Positions 1 through 11,117 of a DNA stretch of 64,000 bases are shown in pieces. The stretch comes from Symsagittifera roscoffensis (taxonomy: Eukaryota > Xenacoelomorpha > Acoela > Convolutidae), in contig NC_087069.1 in NCBI RefSeq assembly GCF_963678635.1, positions 28,324,303-28,388,302 of the forward strand. Direction: 5' to 3'. Positions within the stretch are counted from its first letter, which is position 1. Each line of letters begins with the position of its first letter. The notes beneath the pieces are model-generated. The model did not search any database and was not told the origin of the DNA. It was given only the letters and a program-made list of their open reading frames with translations. A program made the position numbers and the translations under genes.

Positions 1-1178
1 GGATGCCTTCACATGATATCCTAAATATTTTCCGTGTTTGATAATGTTGTCAAGAACTCTCGCAGGCTTTTCAAATTTCCGACTGCGTTCCCATCGTCTG
101 CATACCAACTTTTTTTTAAGAAGAGTTTGGATGGCTTAGAGTATGAGTTCTGTATAGCGGGTAGTATAGAAGGGCATATATTTGCAATGTTTTTCAAAGC
201 CAGGTTCCGGTTTAGATGGTTAAATGCATTTTCCGCGTCTATCAGTAATATTGCATCGGAATCTGTTTTCTCGTATTGCTTCCTAAGCGTATGAATTGCA
301 TATTCGATGCCACATTTTTGGCCAAGGCATAGTTGCTGATTCGATCAGTGTACCATAAGTTCGCTTTTAAGAATTTTGATCGTTCTACCTATTATTCTGC
401 GGATGACTTCGCCCACATGCCAATTGGCCTATCTCCTGGGTTTTTATCAAATGGAATAAGTCCACAGGCATTATATGGTTCAAGCAGCTCAGGACTTAGT
501 AATTCTGTCGATAATTTCTGAGCCATTTTGGCTAATGTCTTTGATATTTCAACTGAATGTTGACCAAAGTGCCTTAGAATGCGTCTCCACTTATTTGCAT
601 TCAGGCCTGAGGGTCCATGAGAACCATGTGTTGTCATGACAGCCTTCCCAATTTTCTGGGCATTTATTTGGTCGCATGTGGAGTGGAAAGGGATTGTATC
701 TTCGGAGCATGATGTTATATAGTTGTTGTTTAATGGCTCCGCGGGAGGGTGTTTCTCAATGAGGATTCGCTCAACAATTTGACTTTTGACGGTTTCCTCG
801 AGTGAGAGAACTCTCTTGGAGGTATCAGTTAATTTAACAATAGCACTCGATATCTTTAAGGTGTTCATTTTTTTATTAAATTGCTGTGCTTCAGTTTCTA
901 CTTTTTTCTTACTCTTTACCAAGCGCATTTGCAGCGTTTCTTCCTCGTTAAGAAGTAAAAAGTTCGTCCAGTTCGCCCTCATGCCATTGCTTAAGCTTTC
1001 TTGCTATAGTTTTGGAGTTCGAACCATCACTCTCCGATTTGGTTTTGCAGAGCATGATGTGAGGGAATACCATTGTTGCGTGCATTGCGTATGTGTTTTC
1101 TTGTGATTGAATTACCGAGTTTGGGGTTCTATTTAGAGTTTCTAAGTTATACGCAAAAAGAAATTTACCAACAAACAT
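1..1178 (-). pseudogene. Non-LTR retrotransposon RT fragment, copy 1 (runs off left edge)
   Basis: Read on the minus strand, this is the N-terminal half of a reverse-transcriptase protein. A basic N-terminal region (TIARKLKQWHEGELDEL near 980-1030) is followed by a KHPP box near 745, GPSGLNANKWRRIL near 600, LIPFDKNPGDRPIG near 440, RT motif A as LLIDAENAFNHLNR near 215-250, and the catalytic motif as WYADDG at about 90-107. The usual TQGDP segment between motif A and YADD is missing, so there is an internal deletion, and frameshifts occur near 960 and 390. The motif order matches an RT family common in cnidarians and other invertebrates. The endonuclease end should lie left of the window. 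It is a dead fragment; the family match is recognised from memory, not searched. Confidence 0.7.
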
Positions 1179-1195
1179 GCCTCAATTTATGGAGC

Positions 1196-1231
1196 GGACG
1201 CATTTTACACGGACGCATTATACACGGACGC
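1196..1231. repeat. Three near-copies of a 15-bp CGGACGCATT repeat
   Basis: The segment CGGACGCATT plus a short AT-rich tail occurs three times in a row (1196, 1211 and, shortened, 1226). Apart from this and the SINE-like box pair just downstream, I see nothing coding between about 1,180 and 1,690. Confidence 0.5.
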
Positions 1232-1261
1232 TAGCATACGAAAAAGTCATTGAAAAAACAT

Positions 1262-1325
1262 CCGACCCCGCCCAGGTTCGAACTCTTATTTTCTTGCGGG
1301 TCTTCCTCCCTACCTCTACGCTACA
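1262..1325 (-). repeat. Possible tRNA-derived SINE remnant (A and B boxes)
   Basis: On the minus strand TAGCGTAGAGG (1313-1323) fits the RNA polymerase III A box, and GTTCGAACC (1275-1283) fits the B box, 29 bases apart. The arms do not fold into a proper tRNA: the T-stem halves are not complementary. A decayed tRNA-derived SINE head is more likely than a tRNA gene. The evidence is two short motifs only. Confidence 0.3.
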
Positions 1326-1689
1326 GATCCAAGATACCTTGAAGCTACAGAGCTGTATGTAATATAATACTGTGTGTTAATATCCTTAGCATTGGCTGTA
1401 CTTGTACTTCATAGCTAGTTATAATCAAAGCTCTTTTCTTTTTTATTTTTTTCTTATTTTTTAAAGTAATCAGAAGGTCAAAAGTATCGTAGTAACCGAG
1501 GTTACAGTCAGGAGTCCCTTCATCACGTATTCCAGTCAAAATCCTTGGAGTTTTCTAGATATGGGTGTGATAATGATAGAAGAAGATGACAAGTGTTGAA
1601 GTCCTTTTCAATTAAAATCGATACGGGTTAGGTTTCTTCAATAAGAACACGCAACTCGACACGCGAAAATATAATATACAAGTGTTACA

Positions 1690-3720
1690 AATAAAAAAAA
1701 TTTCGTCGAAAGTTATTTTGTCATTTATTGTTCCGAGTACGCAAGCGGCGTTCGCAATATGTATTGCCAGGGAGATTCTCTGTTTTAAAAAGCTGCCTGC
1801 TGTGGGTTCCTCAGTGCATATGCTTAGATTCTTACGAAGCTTGCTCAAAAAAATTTCTGTGCTGGGGCCGGCCGCGCCCTGAATCTCAAAACTAGCGGTT
1901 GAAAAGATATCCATCATCTACAAGATCTTTATACTTGTCATTTTTTGGCCCTTCCGCTTCAGCGGCAGCGGTACCAGGGTTACAAACAGACCCGGCATTA
2001 ATCCTACACGGAGCTAAGGAGTCTACTACCGTTACATCCCACAAGAGCTGCTTACCAACAGCCAATGGAACGAGCGTCAAACCGTCTGGTCGCTTCTGAT
2101 CGGTCCTGTAGAGGTGTCGTGGTTCTAAAACAGACTGAATGTGAGTAGAAGGTTTGAATGCCTAGAGAATCTCCCTGCACTTTTGAAGCAAGAAAGACCA
2201 TGCCAACCATCCTCGGTATTGTCTTTTCCGCACGCATTTATGCCGTTCGCCTATTTTTGAGCCTAATCGAAGTCCTATCGCAATTCTTAGTTGTTGGTTC
2301 GACAGTTTTAACCTTAAAAATTTGCACGGGATGACGTTCAACCATTGGGAGCCAAATCTATCTTGGAACATGTTGAATCTTTTTATGTCCGTTGGTTCGA
2401 GTCGTAAAACCAAGTCTGCAATTTCGCTGTCAAAAATTGGCTCTGCCAATTTTTTTTGGATTTCATTTTCCAAGTTCAAACCACCGTTTAAGCGCATTAT
2501 CATAGGTTCCATCCACATGCTCCAAACCAAAGCTTTCGCTCAAGGCATTTTTTGTTCCTTCTGCTGAGGCTAAGAAAGCGGGTAAAGCGAGTAGACGAGC
2601 GGAAGAAACGCCCAAGCCACCTTTGGCTGCCGAGAGAACAGCTTGTAAAAACTGGTTATCATCCATTTTCCCATTAGTGACCTTGCCTAACCAATTTCTT
2701 AGTAATTTGTCGTAGCGTTCCAAAAAATCATTTTGCAAAAAACAAGGGCTCGTACGCAAAAAATATAGGAGTTTTGGCATGCTAAAGGAATTTTTCAGGC
2801 GTTAAAAACCATAATGGGCGTCTAGTTTGTCAATGACATCCGAGATTTTTTCAAGCTCCTTATTTTTTTTTCAAGCTCCTAAGTTCTTCTTTTGTTTTTA
2901 TTGGGGCATAATTTTCGAGATTGTAATAAAATTGAATTATACTGTGTACTCGTAGTCGGTCCCAAAAAACAAAGTTCGCACTTCTCAGTGTTCAAGCTCA
3001 GGCCCTAAATTTACTCCGATTTCAGAATGTTTTTAATTTCCCGGAAAACTATCTTATAGTCGTCGGCTAAATTTCCATCATCTAAATATCAGATGTTAAT
3101 TTTCGACTCCAACTGTTTGACTAGTGTGTGAACTGTTTCCGCAAAAAGAGGTGGGGCTTCAGGATCACCTTGCTGAGTTCCGTCTTCTGACATTATGACA
3201 GAGCTTCCGTAAAAAAGGTAACTAGGTTTACTATAAGCGCAATGGGTGTTATTATACAATTTGGGGCGATTTGATTAAACATGATTCAGCATTGTTTTTC
3301 TATTTAGAGAGTTAAAGGCATTCTTAAAATCTAGTTTTAAAAGAACAGTGCATTTTGGATTGTCGTCGCGTTCAATTAGGTTTCAAAACGAGTGTGCAGC
3401 TATTTCTGCTCCTTGTTTGGTACCGCATCCTACCTGTTTGTTTCCGAAAAAGTTTTGTCGCTCGGAGAGGGCCTTGCTACCAGCGCATTTAGACACGATA
3501 CGTCTCAGCCTGTTGCCTATGGCAATCGGTCTCAACCCTCCGTCTATCTTTATGAGGGCGATAAGCTTTGCGCCAAAAGTATTTTATCAGGACCTGCTGC
3601 TGATCCGTTCGGAAAAGACATTATCGCTTTGTATTGGTCGCAATCGGTTACGAAAAAACTATCTGAATTTTCTGGATTGGGAGCTGCAAATTTAGGTCCA
3701 GCTCAGTAGGTCAGTAGGTC
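1690..3720 (-). pseudogene. Non-LTR retrotransposon, nearly full-length RT plus endonuclease-like end, copy 2
   Basis: On the minus strand, N to C: AAGPDKIL near 3590, DGGLRPIAIGNRLRRIVSK at about 3490-3545, an alanine-rich segment, motif A (LLKLDFKNAFNSLNR) near 3310-3350, GTQQGDPEAPPLF near 3150-3180, and the catalytic YLDDG at 3074-3088. Next come a thumb-like region (3000-2300), a CCHC-like knuckle with RHSN (CGKDNTEDGWHGLSC near 2200), KRPDGLT at about 2075-2095, WDVTV near 2030, and a final helical domain to about 1700. CCHC, RHSN and RPD recall the restriction-like endonuclease of early-branching (R2-type) non-LTR elements. At least five frameshifts and many stops make it inactive. It is a separate insertion from copy 1, because the gene order restarts. 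Confidence 0.72.
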
Positions 3721-4137
3721 CAGCGATGCATCACCAGACTCTTCAAGCCAGTTCCAGTTTCCCACCTCCCCACAGAAAGCCACTTGAGAGACCTGTCTCT
3801 AAAATCCCTCAGAGGGCGCTCCACAAACAGGCAATAACATCAAACATAACAAATCTATTTAATAAGTTTATTACAACAATTAGGCTAAAAGATCATAGCT
3901 GGCACATGGAGCAATGAAAGATCAGTTGCAAAATGAACACTAATATTTGCGACTTAGGTTGGAAAAAAAAGAGTTCATACTATCACACAAGCTCTGCATG
4001 TGTAATTGTTGGATCAAAATTTTCCGGCTATCATTGTTGTTAGGTTATTGTTATATGCTCTGAACTTAATGCTATATGATTGATGTATCAAATTTTAAAA
4101 TTATCAAATTCGCATCATCAATGAAGAACAAGATTAC
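3721..4137. other. No gene seen; probable RPL23 intron sequence
   Basis: This lies directly downstream (minus strand) of the RPL23 exon. I searched it for the missing C-terminal half of L23 and did not find it. A short GGTCAGTAGGTC-type repeat occurs near 3708-3722. Confidence 0.4.
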
Positions 4138-4359
4138 CTTTTTACGAAGCTCTGGTTTTCCTTTTTTAACAGTTGCCATTACCATATCACCTGCTGCTGC
4201 AGCAGGCAACCTATTCAATCGACCATGGATTCTTTTCACGGATATTATATACAAATTTTTTGCTCCTGTATTGTCTGCGCAATTTATAACGGCTCCGACT
4301 GGCAAGGCCAACGAAATTCGGAATTTGCTTCCTCCACCTCCTTTTCCTCTTCTCGACAT
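4138..4359 (-). CDS. RPL23: Large ribosomal subunit protein L23 (uL14), exon encoding residues 1-74
   Basis: The minus-strand frame from ATG at 4359 is unmistakable eukaryotic L23/uL14, a subunit-interface protein of the 60S ribosome. Diagnostic stretches are [36 protein letters not shown] and [18 protein letters not shown]. That is 74 of the roughly 140 residues usual for the family, with no stop or frameshift. Homology ends exactly at AAAAAG followed by GTAATC, read here as an intron donor (first intron base 4137). Upstream, TTTTTCAG 5 bases before the ATG could be an acceptor for a 5' UTR exon. The remaining residues are not within the 4.1 kb left of here, so the next exon lies outside the window or the gene is truncated. 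GTA also encodes the family's next residue (Val), so truncation cannot be excluded. The PLE begins only ~230 bp upstream. Confidence 0.85.
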
Positions 4360-4589
4360 GAAAAACTGAAAAATTTGATATTCGAAAAAACGTCACATGG
4401 CCTAATAAACTATCGATTTAACCATCATACTGAAGGGTTGAATATATGTCGATCGACTTCAGAAAAACTAGTCAGGAGCAAAATCGCAACCCAGAAAAAA
4501 ATGCTGTTAACAAAAAAAGCCAATTTGAAAAAAGTCCTTGAATCACAAGCTAGATATTAAAAAGTCGTTCACTCTAGTCTCATTTGAGG

Positions 4590-5052
4590 TTAATAGTCAC
4601 AGAAAGTGCTGAATGCGAAAATTGTCTAAACTGTTTCCATCAAAAATGTGTTAAGCTTCAAGAAATGGAATATAGAAATATAAAAAAAATTATTAAAATG
4701 AGATTTCGAACGTTTTCGGAACTATGTCCATTGTCAGGTTAATAATAGAAAAACAAACTCATTTGGAAAATAGTCCGTGATTATGCGTCCATATTTCTTA
4801 AATTTATCAACATATGGAGTTGCAACTGTCACCAACGTGTTAAATTTTTGAGAGTTCGTCTAGAAAACGACATTATACCTGATTTGTTGCGGTTCAGGGT
4901 ACCGGAAAATAGGGTGTTTTCGAGCGGTACACAGTTTTCAGACAAAACTTCTAAGAACGGAGATAAACAAGGCAAGGTCAGATGAGAAAAACGTTGAAGT
5001 CAAACTAGAAAGGGCGATAGGCGCAGTACAGAGGGGTGTAGATGAGAAATTC
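4590..5052 (+). pseudogene. 5' half of a Penelope-like element, interrupted by element A
   Basis: A plus-strand frame near 4600-4665 reads as the second half of a PHD-type zinc finger (ECENCLNCFHQKC). From about 4830 a frame reads CHQRVKFLRVRLENDIIPDL and, after a frameshift near 4980, continues as a charged helix to GVDEKF, where element A begins. Joining 5052 to 30810 across the ATTC duplication keeps this frame open (DEKF then WPSVIKN) into the N-terminal part of the PLE at 30.8 kb. The two pieces are therefore halves of one PLE copy. Stops between 4670 and 4820 show decay or an unrecognised intron. Confidence 0.6.
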
Positions 5053-5949
5053 TGTGACATTCGACCAGAACTGACAAAAAGACAGTTCCGGAGGGCTAGC
5101 AGCTAACCTTCCGAATTGGCAGTTTTAGAGGATTAACAGTGATATTGAGACGATTAGACGAATCGTGAAGGCTACAATAATCCGGTAATTTAAAATTTCA
5201 AAATTTCGAATGATGACGTCATATTTCCGAGAAACGTGAAAAACGACCATTTTGGAAGAAATCCAAAAAAGAGAACAACGACAGAAGTTGCGAAAACAAC
5301 AACGATAATTGCGAGAAAAACGAAAATACGACAGAGTATTAGCAGAGACCGCTCCGAGTTGCAACGATTGGGTCGCTACAATCGTTGCAAGGCCATTCAC
5401 AACAACAGTGAAGGGTGGAAACCAGCCTTCCGGAGAGGAGATAAGGGTGTTATTTCCCCGGATTCAGGAATCCGGAGGGGTCTCGGGACTTGAACTTAAA
5501 CCATTTTATATTAAATTTCAGCTTCCCGATTATGTTCTGAATTGAATTTACTTAACATCCGAATTCATTTTCTGACGATGAGAAGCTAGGAGTTGGGGGA
5601 AGGGGTTGATCCATCTTCGATGAAGATGATGATTTTTATCTACTGAACAAAAACAATAGTAATATAATAAATAGTAGTAGCCCGGTTTTTAGGAGTGACC
5701 TCGTGGTCTGGGGATACTGAGACCCAGCCATGAGCTCACTATTCTTGCATATATTTAATTTAATTTGAGTGTTTTAACCGAAGCCGAGAGCAGTAACGTT
5801 TTTGTCGACCCGATGTTAGAAAGACCACCAAAAGAACTGGCTTTGGTAGAGACGGTGAAAAGCATGAAGAGATCTGTGTAGAGGTCGGCCAGTCGTCTTG
5901 GAACCTAGTTTTATTTTCCGTCAATATGTACTTCCGGGCGAATGTTACA
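5053..5949 (+). repeat. 5' LTR of element A
   Basis: It is collinear with 29898-30806 along its whole length. It begins TGTGAC and ends GTTACA, a near-perfect short inverted repeat. It holds a hairpin-like GGATTC-AGG-AATCC followed by one copy of the AATCCGGAGGGGTC motif (5459-5482), a TATA-like TTTATATTAAA near 5506, and AATAAA near 5666. The start is fixed because the base before TGTGAC differs between the two copies. Confidence 0.88.
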
Positions 5950-5961
5950 TAGATGTTTTTA

Positions 5962-5979
5962 TGGCGCTCCTGGGTGTTA
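5962..5979 (+). promoter_or_regulatory. Candidate primer-binding site
   Basis: TGGCGCTCCTGGGTG begins 12 bases after the LTR. It starts with TGG, as expected for pairing with the CCA end of a tRNA primer. I could not assign the tRNA, and the 12-base gap is at the long end for this class. Confidence 0.4.
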
Positions 5980-7825
5980 TTATTTTTTAACATCATGACC
6001 GGCAAAATCGTTAACTAGCACTCAGCGCCGAGCTCAGCGCCGAGATGGGGGGAGTCCCGTCGTTTCCTGAGTGGTCAGTGACCAAAAACACTTAAAGATA
6101 TATAGGAAACCAAACAAAAAGTAGTATAATACCCAAGAAAAACAAAAACCATAAAAAAAATAACCGATAAAACTAAAAACAGAAAAAAAAGTAGAAAATC
6201 AGTAGAAATCAACCCCCCAGACAACAAGATGTGATCCGACCCTCCAGTTTGTTGTTGATAGATATATTGTTGTTACAGGCATTTATATCTATCAGGATCG
6301 TTACGATCATTTTTACGGCCCGCTTGTGAGGCTTGTACTGTAGGGTTATTTGAGTATTTAAGCACGTTAATGCTAATTTGCGCTCAATCCGGAAGGGTCT
6401 GCTGATTTGCGCTCAATCCGGAAGGGTCTCGGGATTAGTCAAGAAGACTGATCCGGCAAGCAGTACAAGGAGTGACAAGAGGGGGCTTAACGACAACAAC
6501 AGTCGACTATTGGGTATCGTTAACAAGTTTTGTATCCTTTTTGGTACAAAAAGTAAGATAGTAATCTGTGGGGGGCTCGTCAGTGCTGCACTTTAGTGAC
6601 CCTTCACCGAACTGCGAAAATCCGAGTTAAGCACCTTAATTCGGATATTTAACAAGCCCGGAAGGGCATAGTATTACTAATATTATTACTTATATAGCCT
6701 ATATTAATACTCCTATATCGTTTTTCAGTGAAAAACACAATAAGCGGACCGGTTTTTAGGGTCAAAATAGCGATATTTTGATCCCACCACAAATCGCGAT
6801 TTTTGAGATATCGATATTTTTTTAAAGGGAAAGAAGCGCTAAATTAGTGTGTTACATCGTAATTGTACTAGTATAAGAGGTAGAACCGGTTGATTTTAGT
6901 TCAGAAGTGGTTGGAACTATTTGGGTACCATAAACCGAATTTTCGTGATTTTTGAATAAACGAAACACTATAAAATCAGAAAATTTTTAGAAATTTTTGA
7001 GTTAGGACAGTAAAAACTGTTATTCGGACAACTTCCACTAATGAATCGACAGGTTTTAAAACCTGTTTGCCGATAACCTTTCGGGTTACAGAGAAATGGA
7101 ACTTAACGTGTTTGATTTAGTGGATTCATCAATCCGGAGGGGTCCAAATAGCATAGTTTTTCGCAGATTTTGTCAACTAGAGTGCTTTAGATCGGGTTTT
7201 TTTTGCATTGAACTAGAAAAATATAGGCCTTTTGAGCTCGGATCAACAATTTTTAGGTCGAATAGAACGGAATTGCGAAAAGAGTTAGGCGGAACCTATA
7301 AGAGAGAAAATATTTGAATTTAGAAAAAAGACGTTTGGGTTAATAACTTTGGAACTACTGGACAGATATGGTTGATCTTTGTACCATTAGATCAGAAATT
7401 AGCTGAGCTTACTAGTAAAAACATCAATTTTTCAAAAAATGAGCGTGAAAAATTTTTAGGATTGTTTTTAGCAAATTCACCAATTCGGGAAGGTAGACCC
7501 TTCACGTTTTATAAAAAAATTTCTGAAGGCCCTTACACCCCACCAAAAGGTAGTAACGGTCAAATAAGGCAATTTTAAGCTGTTCTAGAAGAAAAGTGAA
7601 GGCTAAATGCACCAGAAAACCTTAGTCGCGCCGAAATTAGGCTAGCGATAAGACCCTTCACCTTAGAGTGAATTTTCAAATAAGAGGCTTAATTTCAATC
7701 CGGAAGGGTCTTAGGAAAAAAATACACCCTTCCTAGCTAGTTCAAATAGCATAATAGCATCGGAGGACATATCCGGGAGGGTATCGGTTGAAAATTTAGG
7801 GAGTCGCCGAGAAGTTACTTTTACA

Positions 7826-8053
7826 AATCCGGAGAGGTCCCAATCCGGAGGGGTCTCAATTTTGCAAACCCGGAGGGGTCCCAATCCGGAGGGGTCTTAT
7901 TTTTGGAAACCCGGAGGGGTCCGAATCCGGAGGGGTCTTACTTTTGCTAACCCGGAGGGGTCCCAATCCGGAGGGGTCTCAATTTTGCCATTCCGGAGGG
8001 GTCCTATTTTTGCCAATCCGGAGGGGTACTGTTTTTGTCAACCCGGAGGGGTA
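7826..8053 (+). repeat. Tandem array of CCGGAGGGG boxes
   Basis: Eleven CCGGAGGGG cores (one reads CCGGAGAGG) recur in ~230 bp. They are arranged mostly as ~41-bp units, each with two cores separated by a T-rich spacer. The same motif occurs singly in both LTRs and across the leader. Confidence 0.85.
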
Positions 8054-8795
8054 TTATTTTTGTTAAGGTCTTAGGTAAGCAGAAGAAAAGATAATAGTAA
8101 GAGGTATTAGGTTATTAGGAGACAGGCTAGTAACCAGTGACTAAAAGACCAGACCAAAACAAAACAGGTCCAAACTCGGATATTCGCGACACTAAGTCTA
8201 ACTTAAAAAAGAGCGTGTAACTCATTGGTGTGGATTGAAATCCAAAACGTTTTTGAGAAAAGTGACTGCACTGAGGATTTTAGTAGTTCTAGCTCGGGCA
8301 GTCCGAAGGCAGATAGGTAACATAGTACTCAGTGGGTGCAAAAGACGCCCACTTGAGAAAATTACTGCCTTCAAGTTTTGTCTGTTTGGTGCAGCACCAA
8401 GCAGGGAAAACTCTTTCTTTAGAAACAAGTTCGACTATTGTACTGCGACCGACTAAAAGTGCAAAACACATACGTTTTTCATAGAAATATTCTAATTTTG
8501 TTATTTCTGGTTTTGAATCAATAATATTTGTGCTTGATTGGGTAGTGAACACAATATCTTTTAAATAGATTGATATCATCATACTGTGCTAGGTCTCGCA
8601 TCTTACGACTAACAATCAATTATTGTGAATAAAATGTATACACGCTGTACTGTGATAACATACAAGGATTCGTGGTCACTATTTAATAGTAACGTTTGGA
8701 ATTTATTGTGTCGTGTTATTATTATCAGTAGTCAAACTAAAAGGACACTAGCAATCGAATTGAGTGTATAGGCAGTAAGAAGTGATAAATTGAAA

Positions 8796-10401
8796 ATGAG
8801 TGTTGACAAGTCAAGGATACCTGAACTAAGTGATAGCTCTAGGAAATTCATACCAGAGAAACAGAGAAAACCAATGAATGATTCTTTTGTGGAAAGGATC
8901 ACACGAACCCGGATCGACAAAGGGGAGACGGTTTCAGGCAGAATGGTTGAGACCAGGAGTCAAAAGTCCTCAGAAGAGCAAAAGACAATGCTAGAAGTGG
9001 AGGTCTATCCGGACCAGGTCATGGACGAGAACCAGGAGAGACATGGACCGGAGGCTGGCGAGTGAGTCTACTCTGGTAGAGCAAGGCCAAGATTTTGCCA
9101 CTTACACCGGGACACTGGACCGAGAAGAGATGTCGGAACTGTCCGACATCTCTACTGAAATTGTGACAACTAGAAGATCACCCACAGACAACACCATGAT
9201 GGCAGGCGTCACGGAGAAACAAGCGACGTCCTCATCGTTTTCAGAAAGAGTGAAGAACATTTTCAAAAACATCTTTCCATTTACTATGGGAGCGGGTACA
9301 GGCGATGAAGGAGAATCCCAGGAAGAAGAAGAGGACGATGACGAGCAAGTTGACTTTGGATCTCGAGTCAGCCTCAATAGTTCGACTCAAGAGAATGAGG
9401 CATACACCGACAGAGAGACTGGAACCATGGACAATTTGGTGTAGTGAGGATGATAAGCAAAGACACAAACACATCAGGCCAGTCAGGGGACTTTGTGAGT
9501 ATGACAATTTCGGAAATGCGAACTGGCAGAATAGAATTACTGGGCTAAGCAACGCACCAGCGGATCCAGAGGTGGATAATGAAAAGACGTCGAGGCAGAG
9601 ACTCAAAGCCCGAATCTCGACCAGCACCAAGCTACCTGGGATCAACAGGGTGACACCGCCACTTGTGACGCCACTAGTAGATAACGGAGCATCAATAGAA
9701 GAAGCCCTGAACAACATAGTGGGCAGTATAGGAGAACAAAATGAACAGATGTCCATAAGAAAGAGTGAACTAGAGAGAGCAATCCACGTTGAAAGAGAAA
9801 GTCTGCGGGAAGAAATCAAAAAGTTGGTAGAAGCGAAAAACGCTTGAAGGAAAGAACAGATGAACACTTGGCAAAGAACTTGTCGCGGATGACAAGGGAA
9901 GCGGAACAAAGAGAGTTACGGCTAAGAGACGACATGGATTTGTTAAGAACTCAACAAGAGCAGACTCTTGGGACTCTTGACACAAAGATAGATGCGATGA
10001 TGGAGAGCCGAACTCAGGCTATCATGGACAGGTTGAACGGGCTACTAGGATGCAGGAGTGGACCAACAGCAGGGGAACCAAACTCGGGAGGTCCCAGCAG
10101 GGAGCCGAAGGTGAACTCGATGACCAACAAAATAGGAGGACATATGGATCCACTAGAGGTAGAGGTAGTTCATCAGGCTATGCCACAACGGATAATAGGA
10201 CATGGGGCCCAAACAGCAGAGCAATTTCAACAGGCAACAGACAGACCTCAAACGAACGACCGACGCAAGGCACATATGCAACTGGGAGAGGTGATTCCAG
10301 TAGCAGGAGACATGCGAGCCCAGGGAACAGTCATGCGAGCCAAGGAAGAAACAATCCCGGCAATTCGGACAGAAGGGATGCACCAAATACAGAAACCTTA
10401 A
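8796..10401 (+). pseudogene. gag: Element A gag, N-terminal and coiled-coil region
   Basis: The first ATG after the leader is at 8796 and opens a charged, disordered stretch that includes MVETRSQK. This is matched by MVNTRSVK at the start of element B's gag, which supports the frame. Reading then moves between frames near 9060, 9440 and 9840. A phenylalanine-rich patch (VKNIFKNIFPF, near 9255) precedes an acidic run. From about 9680 to 10020 a long coiled coil appears (repeated E/K/L heptads such as RAIHVERESLREEIKKL, then LRTQQEQ), again collinear with B. The function is presumed structural Gag. The frame breaks are decay rather than programmed shifts, since they fall at different places in B. 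Confidence 0.65.
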
Positions 10402-11117
10402 CAGGGGGCGATGGTACTCAGGCAGGGCATACGAGAGATGCAACATCAATGGCCACAGCCTTTAAACCCCTAAACAGGTCTTTGGAGACATTCCTTACGA
10501 GGTTATCTAGAACCAATGAACGCAGTGAAAAGTCCAGAAGAGTCTTTAAGAAACCAAGATGCTATAATGACGAATCTGATGGCTGTATTGATACCTGGAT
10601 ACAGTTGATGAAACTGCATTTTGAAGAAGAAGACCCGTCAGAAAGGCAAGAGTGCAGTGCGCTCACCAGTAACTTGGAGGGACAGTCCTAAACTGTGTGA
10701 TGGCAAAAAAGCAATACCAGCAGGACGCAGCTGAGATCTTTGAAATCTTGTTAAATCGTTTTCGATCAGGGGTGCAGGGACACCAGGCAATGATGCGCTT
10801 CGAGAAGCGGAGACAACGAGAAGATGAGACGATAAAAAAGTTTCTGGACAATTTGGAGATGCTGAGAAGGCGTAGCCAACCGAATGAGTCGAATAGGAGG
10901 ATGAACCTGGCAGTAGCCTCAAAATTCATCGATGGTGTGAAGAATGATGAACTTCGAACAATGCTGGCAACGCCTTACACGCCACTCTCAACCAATGCGC
11001 CATTACCAGAGGAGTTGAGACTCAAGTCAAAAGAGTATCTTTTATTGAAGCCTACTTCGAGATCTGGATATTACAAGAAAAAAACTATGGCAATTTTAAC
11101 AACGGACCAGCAAACCA
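10402..11117 (+). pseudogene. gag: Element A gag, capsid-like retrotransposon Gag domain
   Basis: A serine/threonine/glycine/arginine-rich linker (10050-10490) leads into a helical domain with CIDTWIQLMKLHFEEED, the ALTSNLEG box and EILLNRFRSG-VQGHQAMMRFEKRRQ, then DETIKKFLDNLEMLRRRS. This pattern (W..F...F, LEG, L..RF, +F...RQ, ESV..++..L) is that of the Ty3/gypsy retrotransposon Gag domain. A stop/frameshift at 10689 falls just after the LEG box. Element B carries the same block at 36250-36650 with about two-thirds of residues alike by eye. Confidence 0.75.

Larger units (their letters stand above)
5950..8795 (+). other. Long non-coding leader of element A
   Basis: No sustained reading frame is visible in these 2.85 kb. 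The leader is dotted with variants of AATCCGGAGGGGTC: a tandem pair with GCTCAATCCGGAAGGGTCT near 6385-6427, then singles near 6655, 7130, 7485, 7690 and 7770, then the dense array at 7826-8053. A doubled CTCAGCGCCGAG lies near 6020-6044. The leader ends in a GC-balanced stretch before the first gag ATG at 8796. A leader this long between LTR and gag is unusual and probably holds packaging and expression signals, which is inference. Confidence 0.65.

Noticed and set aside
1262-1325. Functional tRNA gene
   Set aside because: T-stem and acceptor halves do not pair.
9241-9909. 222-residue minus-strand frame opposite gag A
   Set aside because: Antisense shadow of the coiled-coil gag region; no motif and no counterpart in B.
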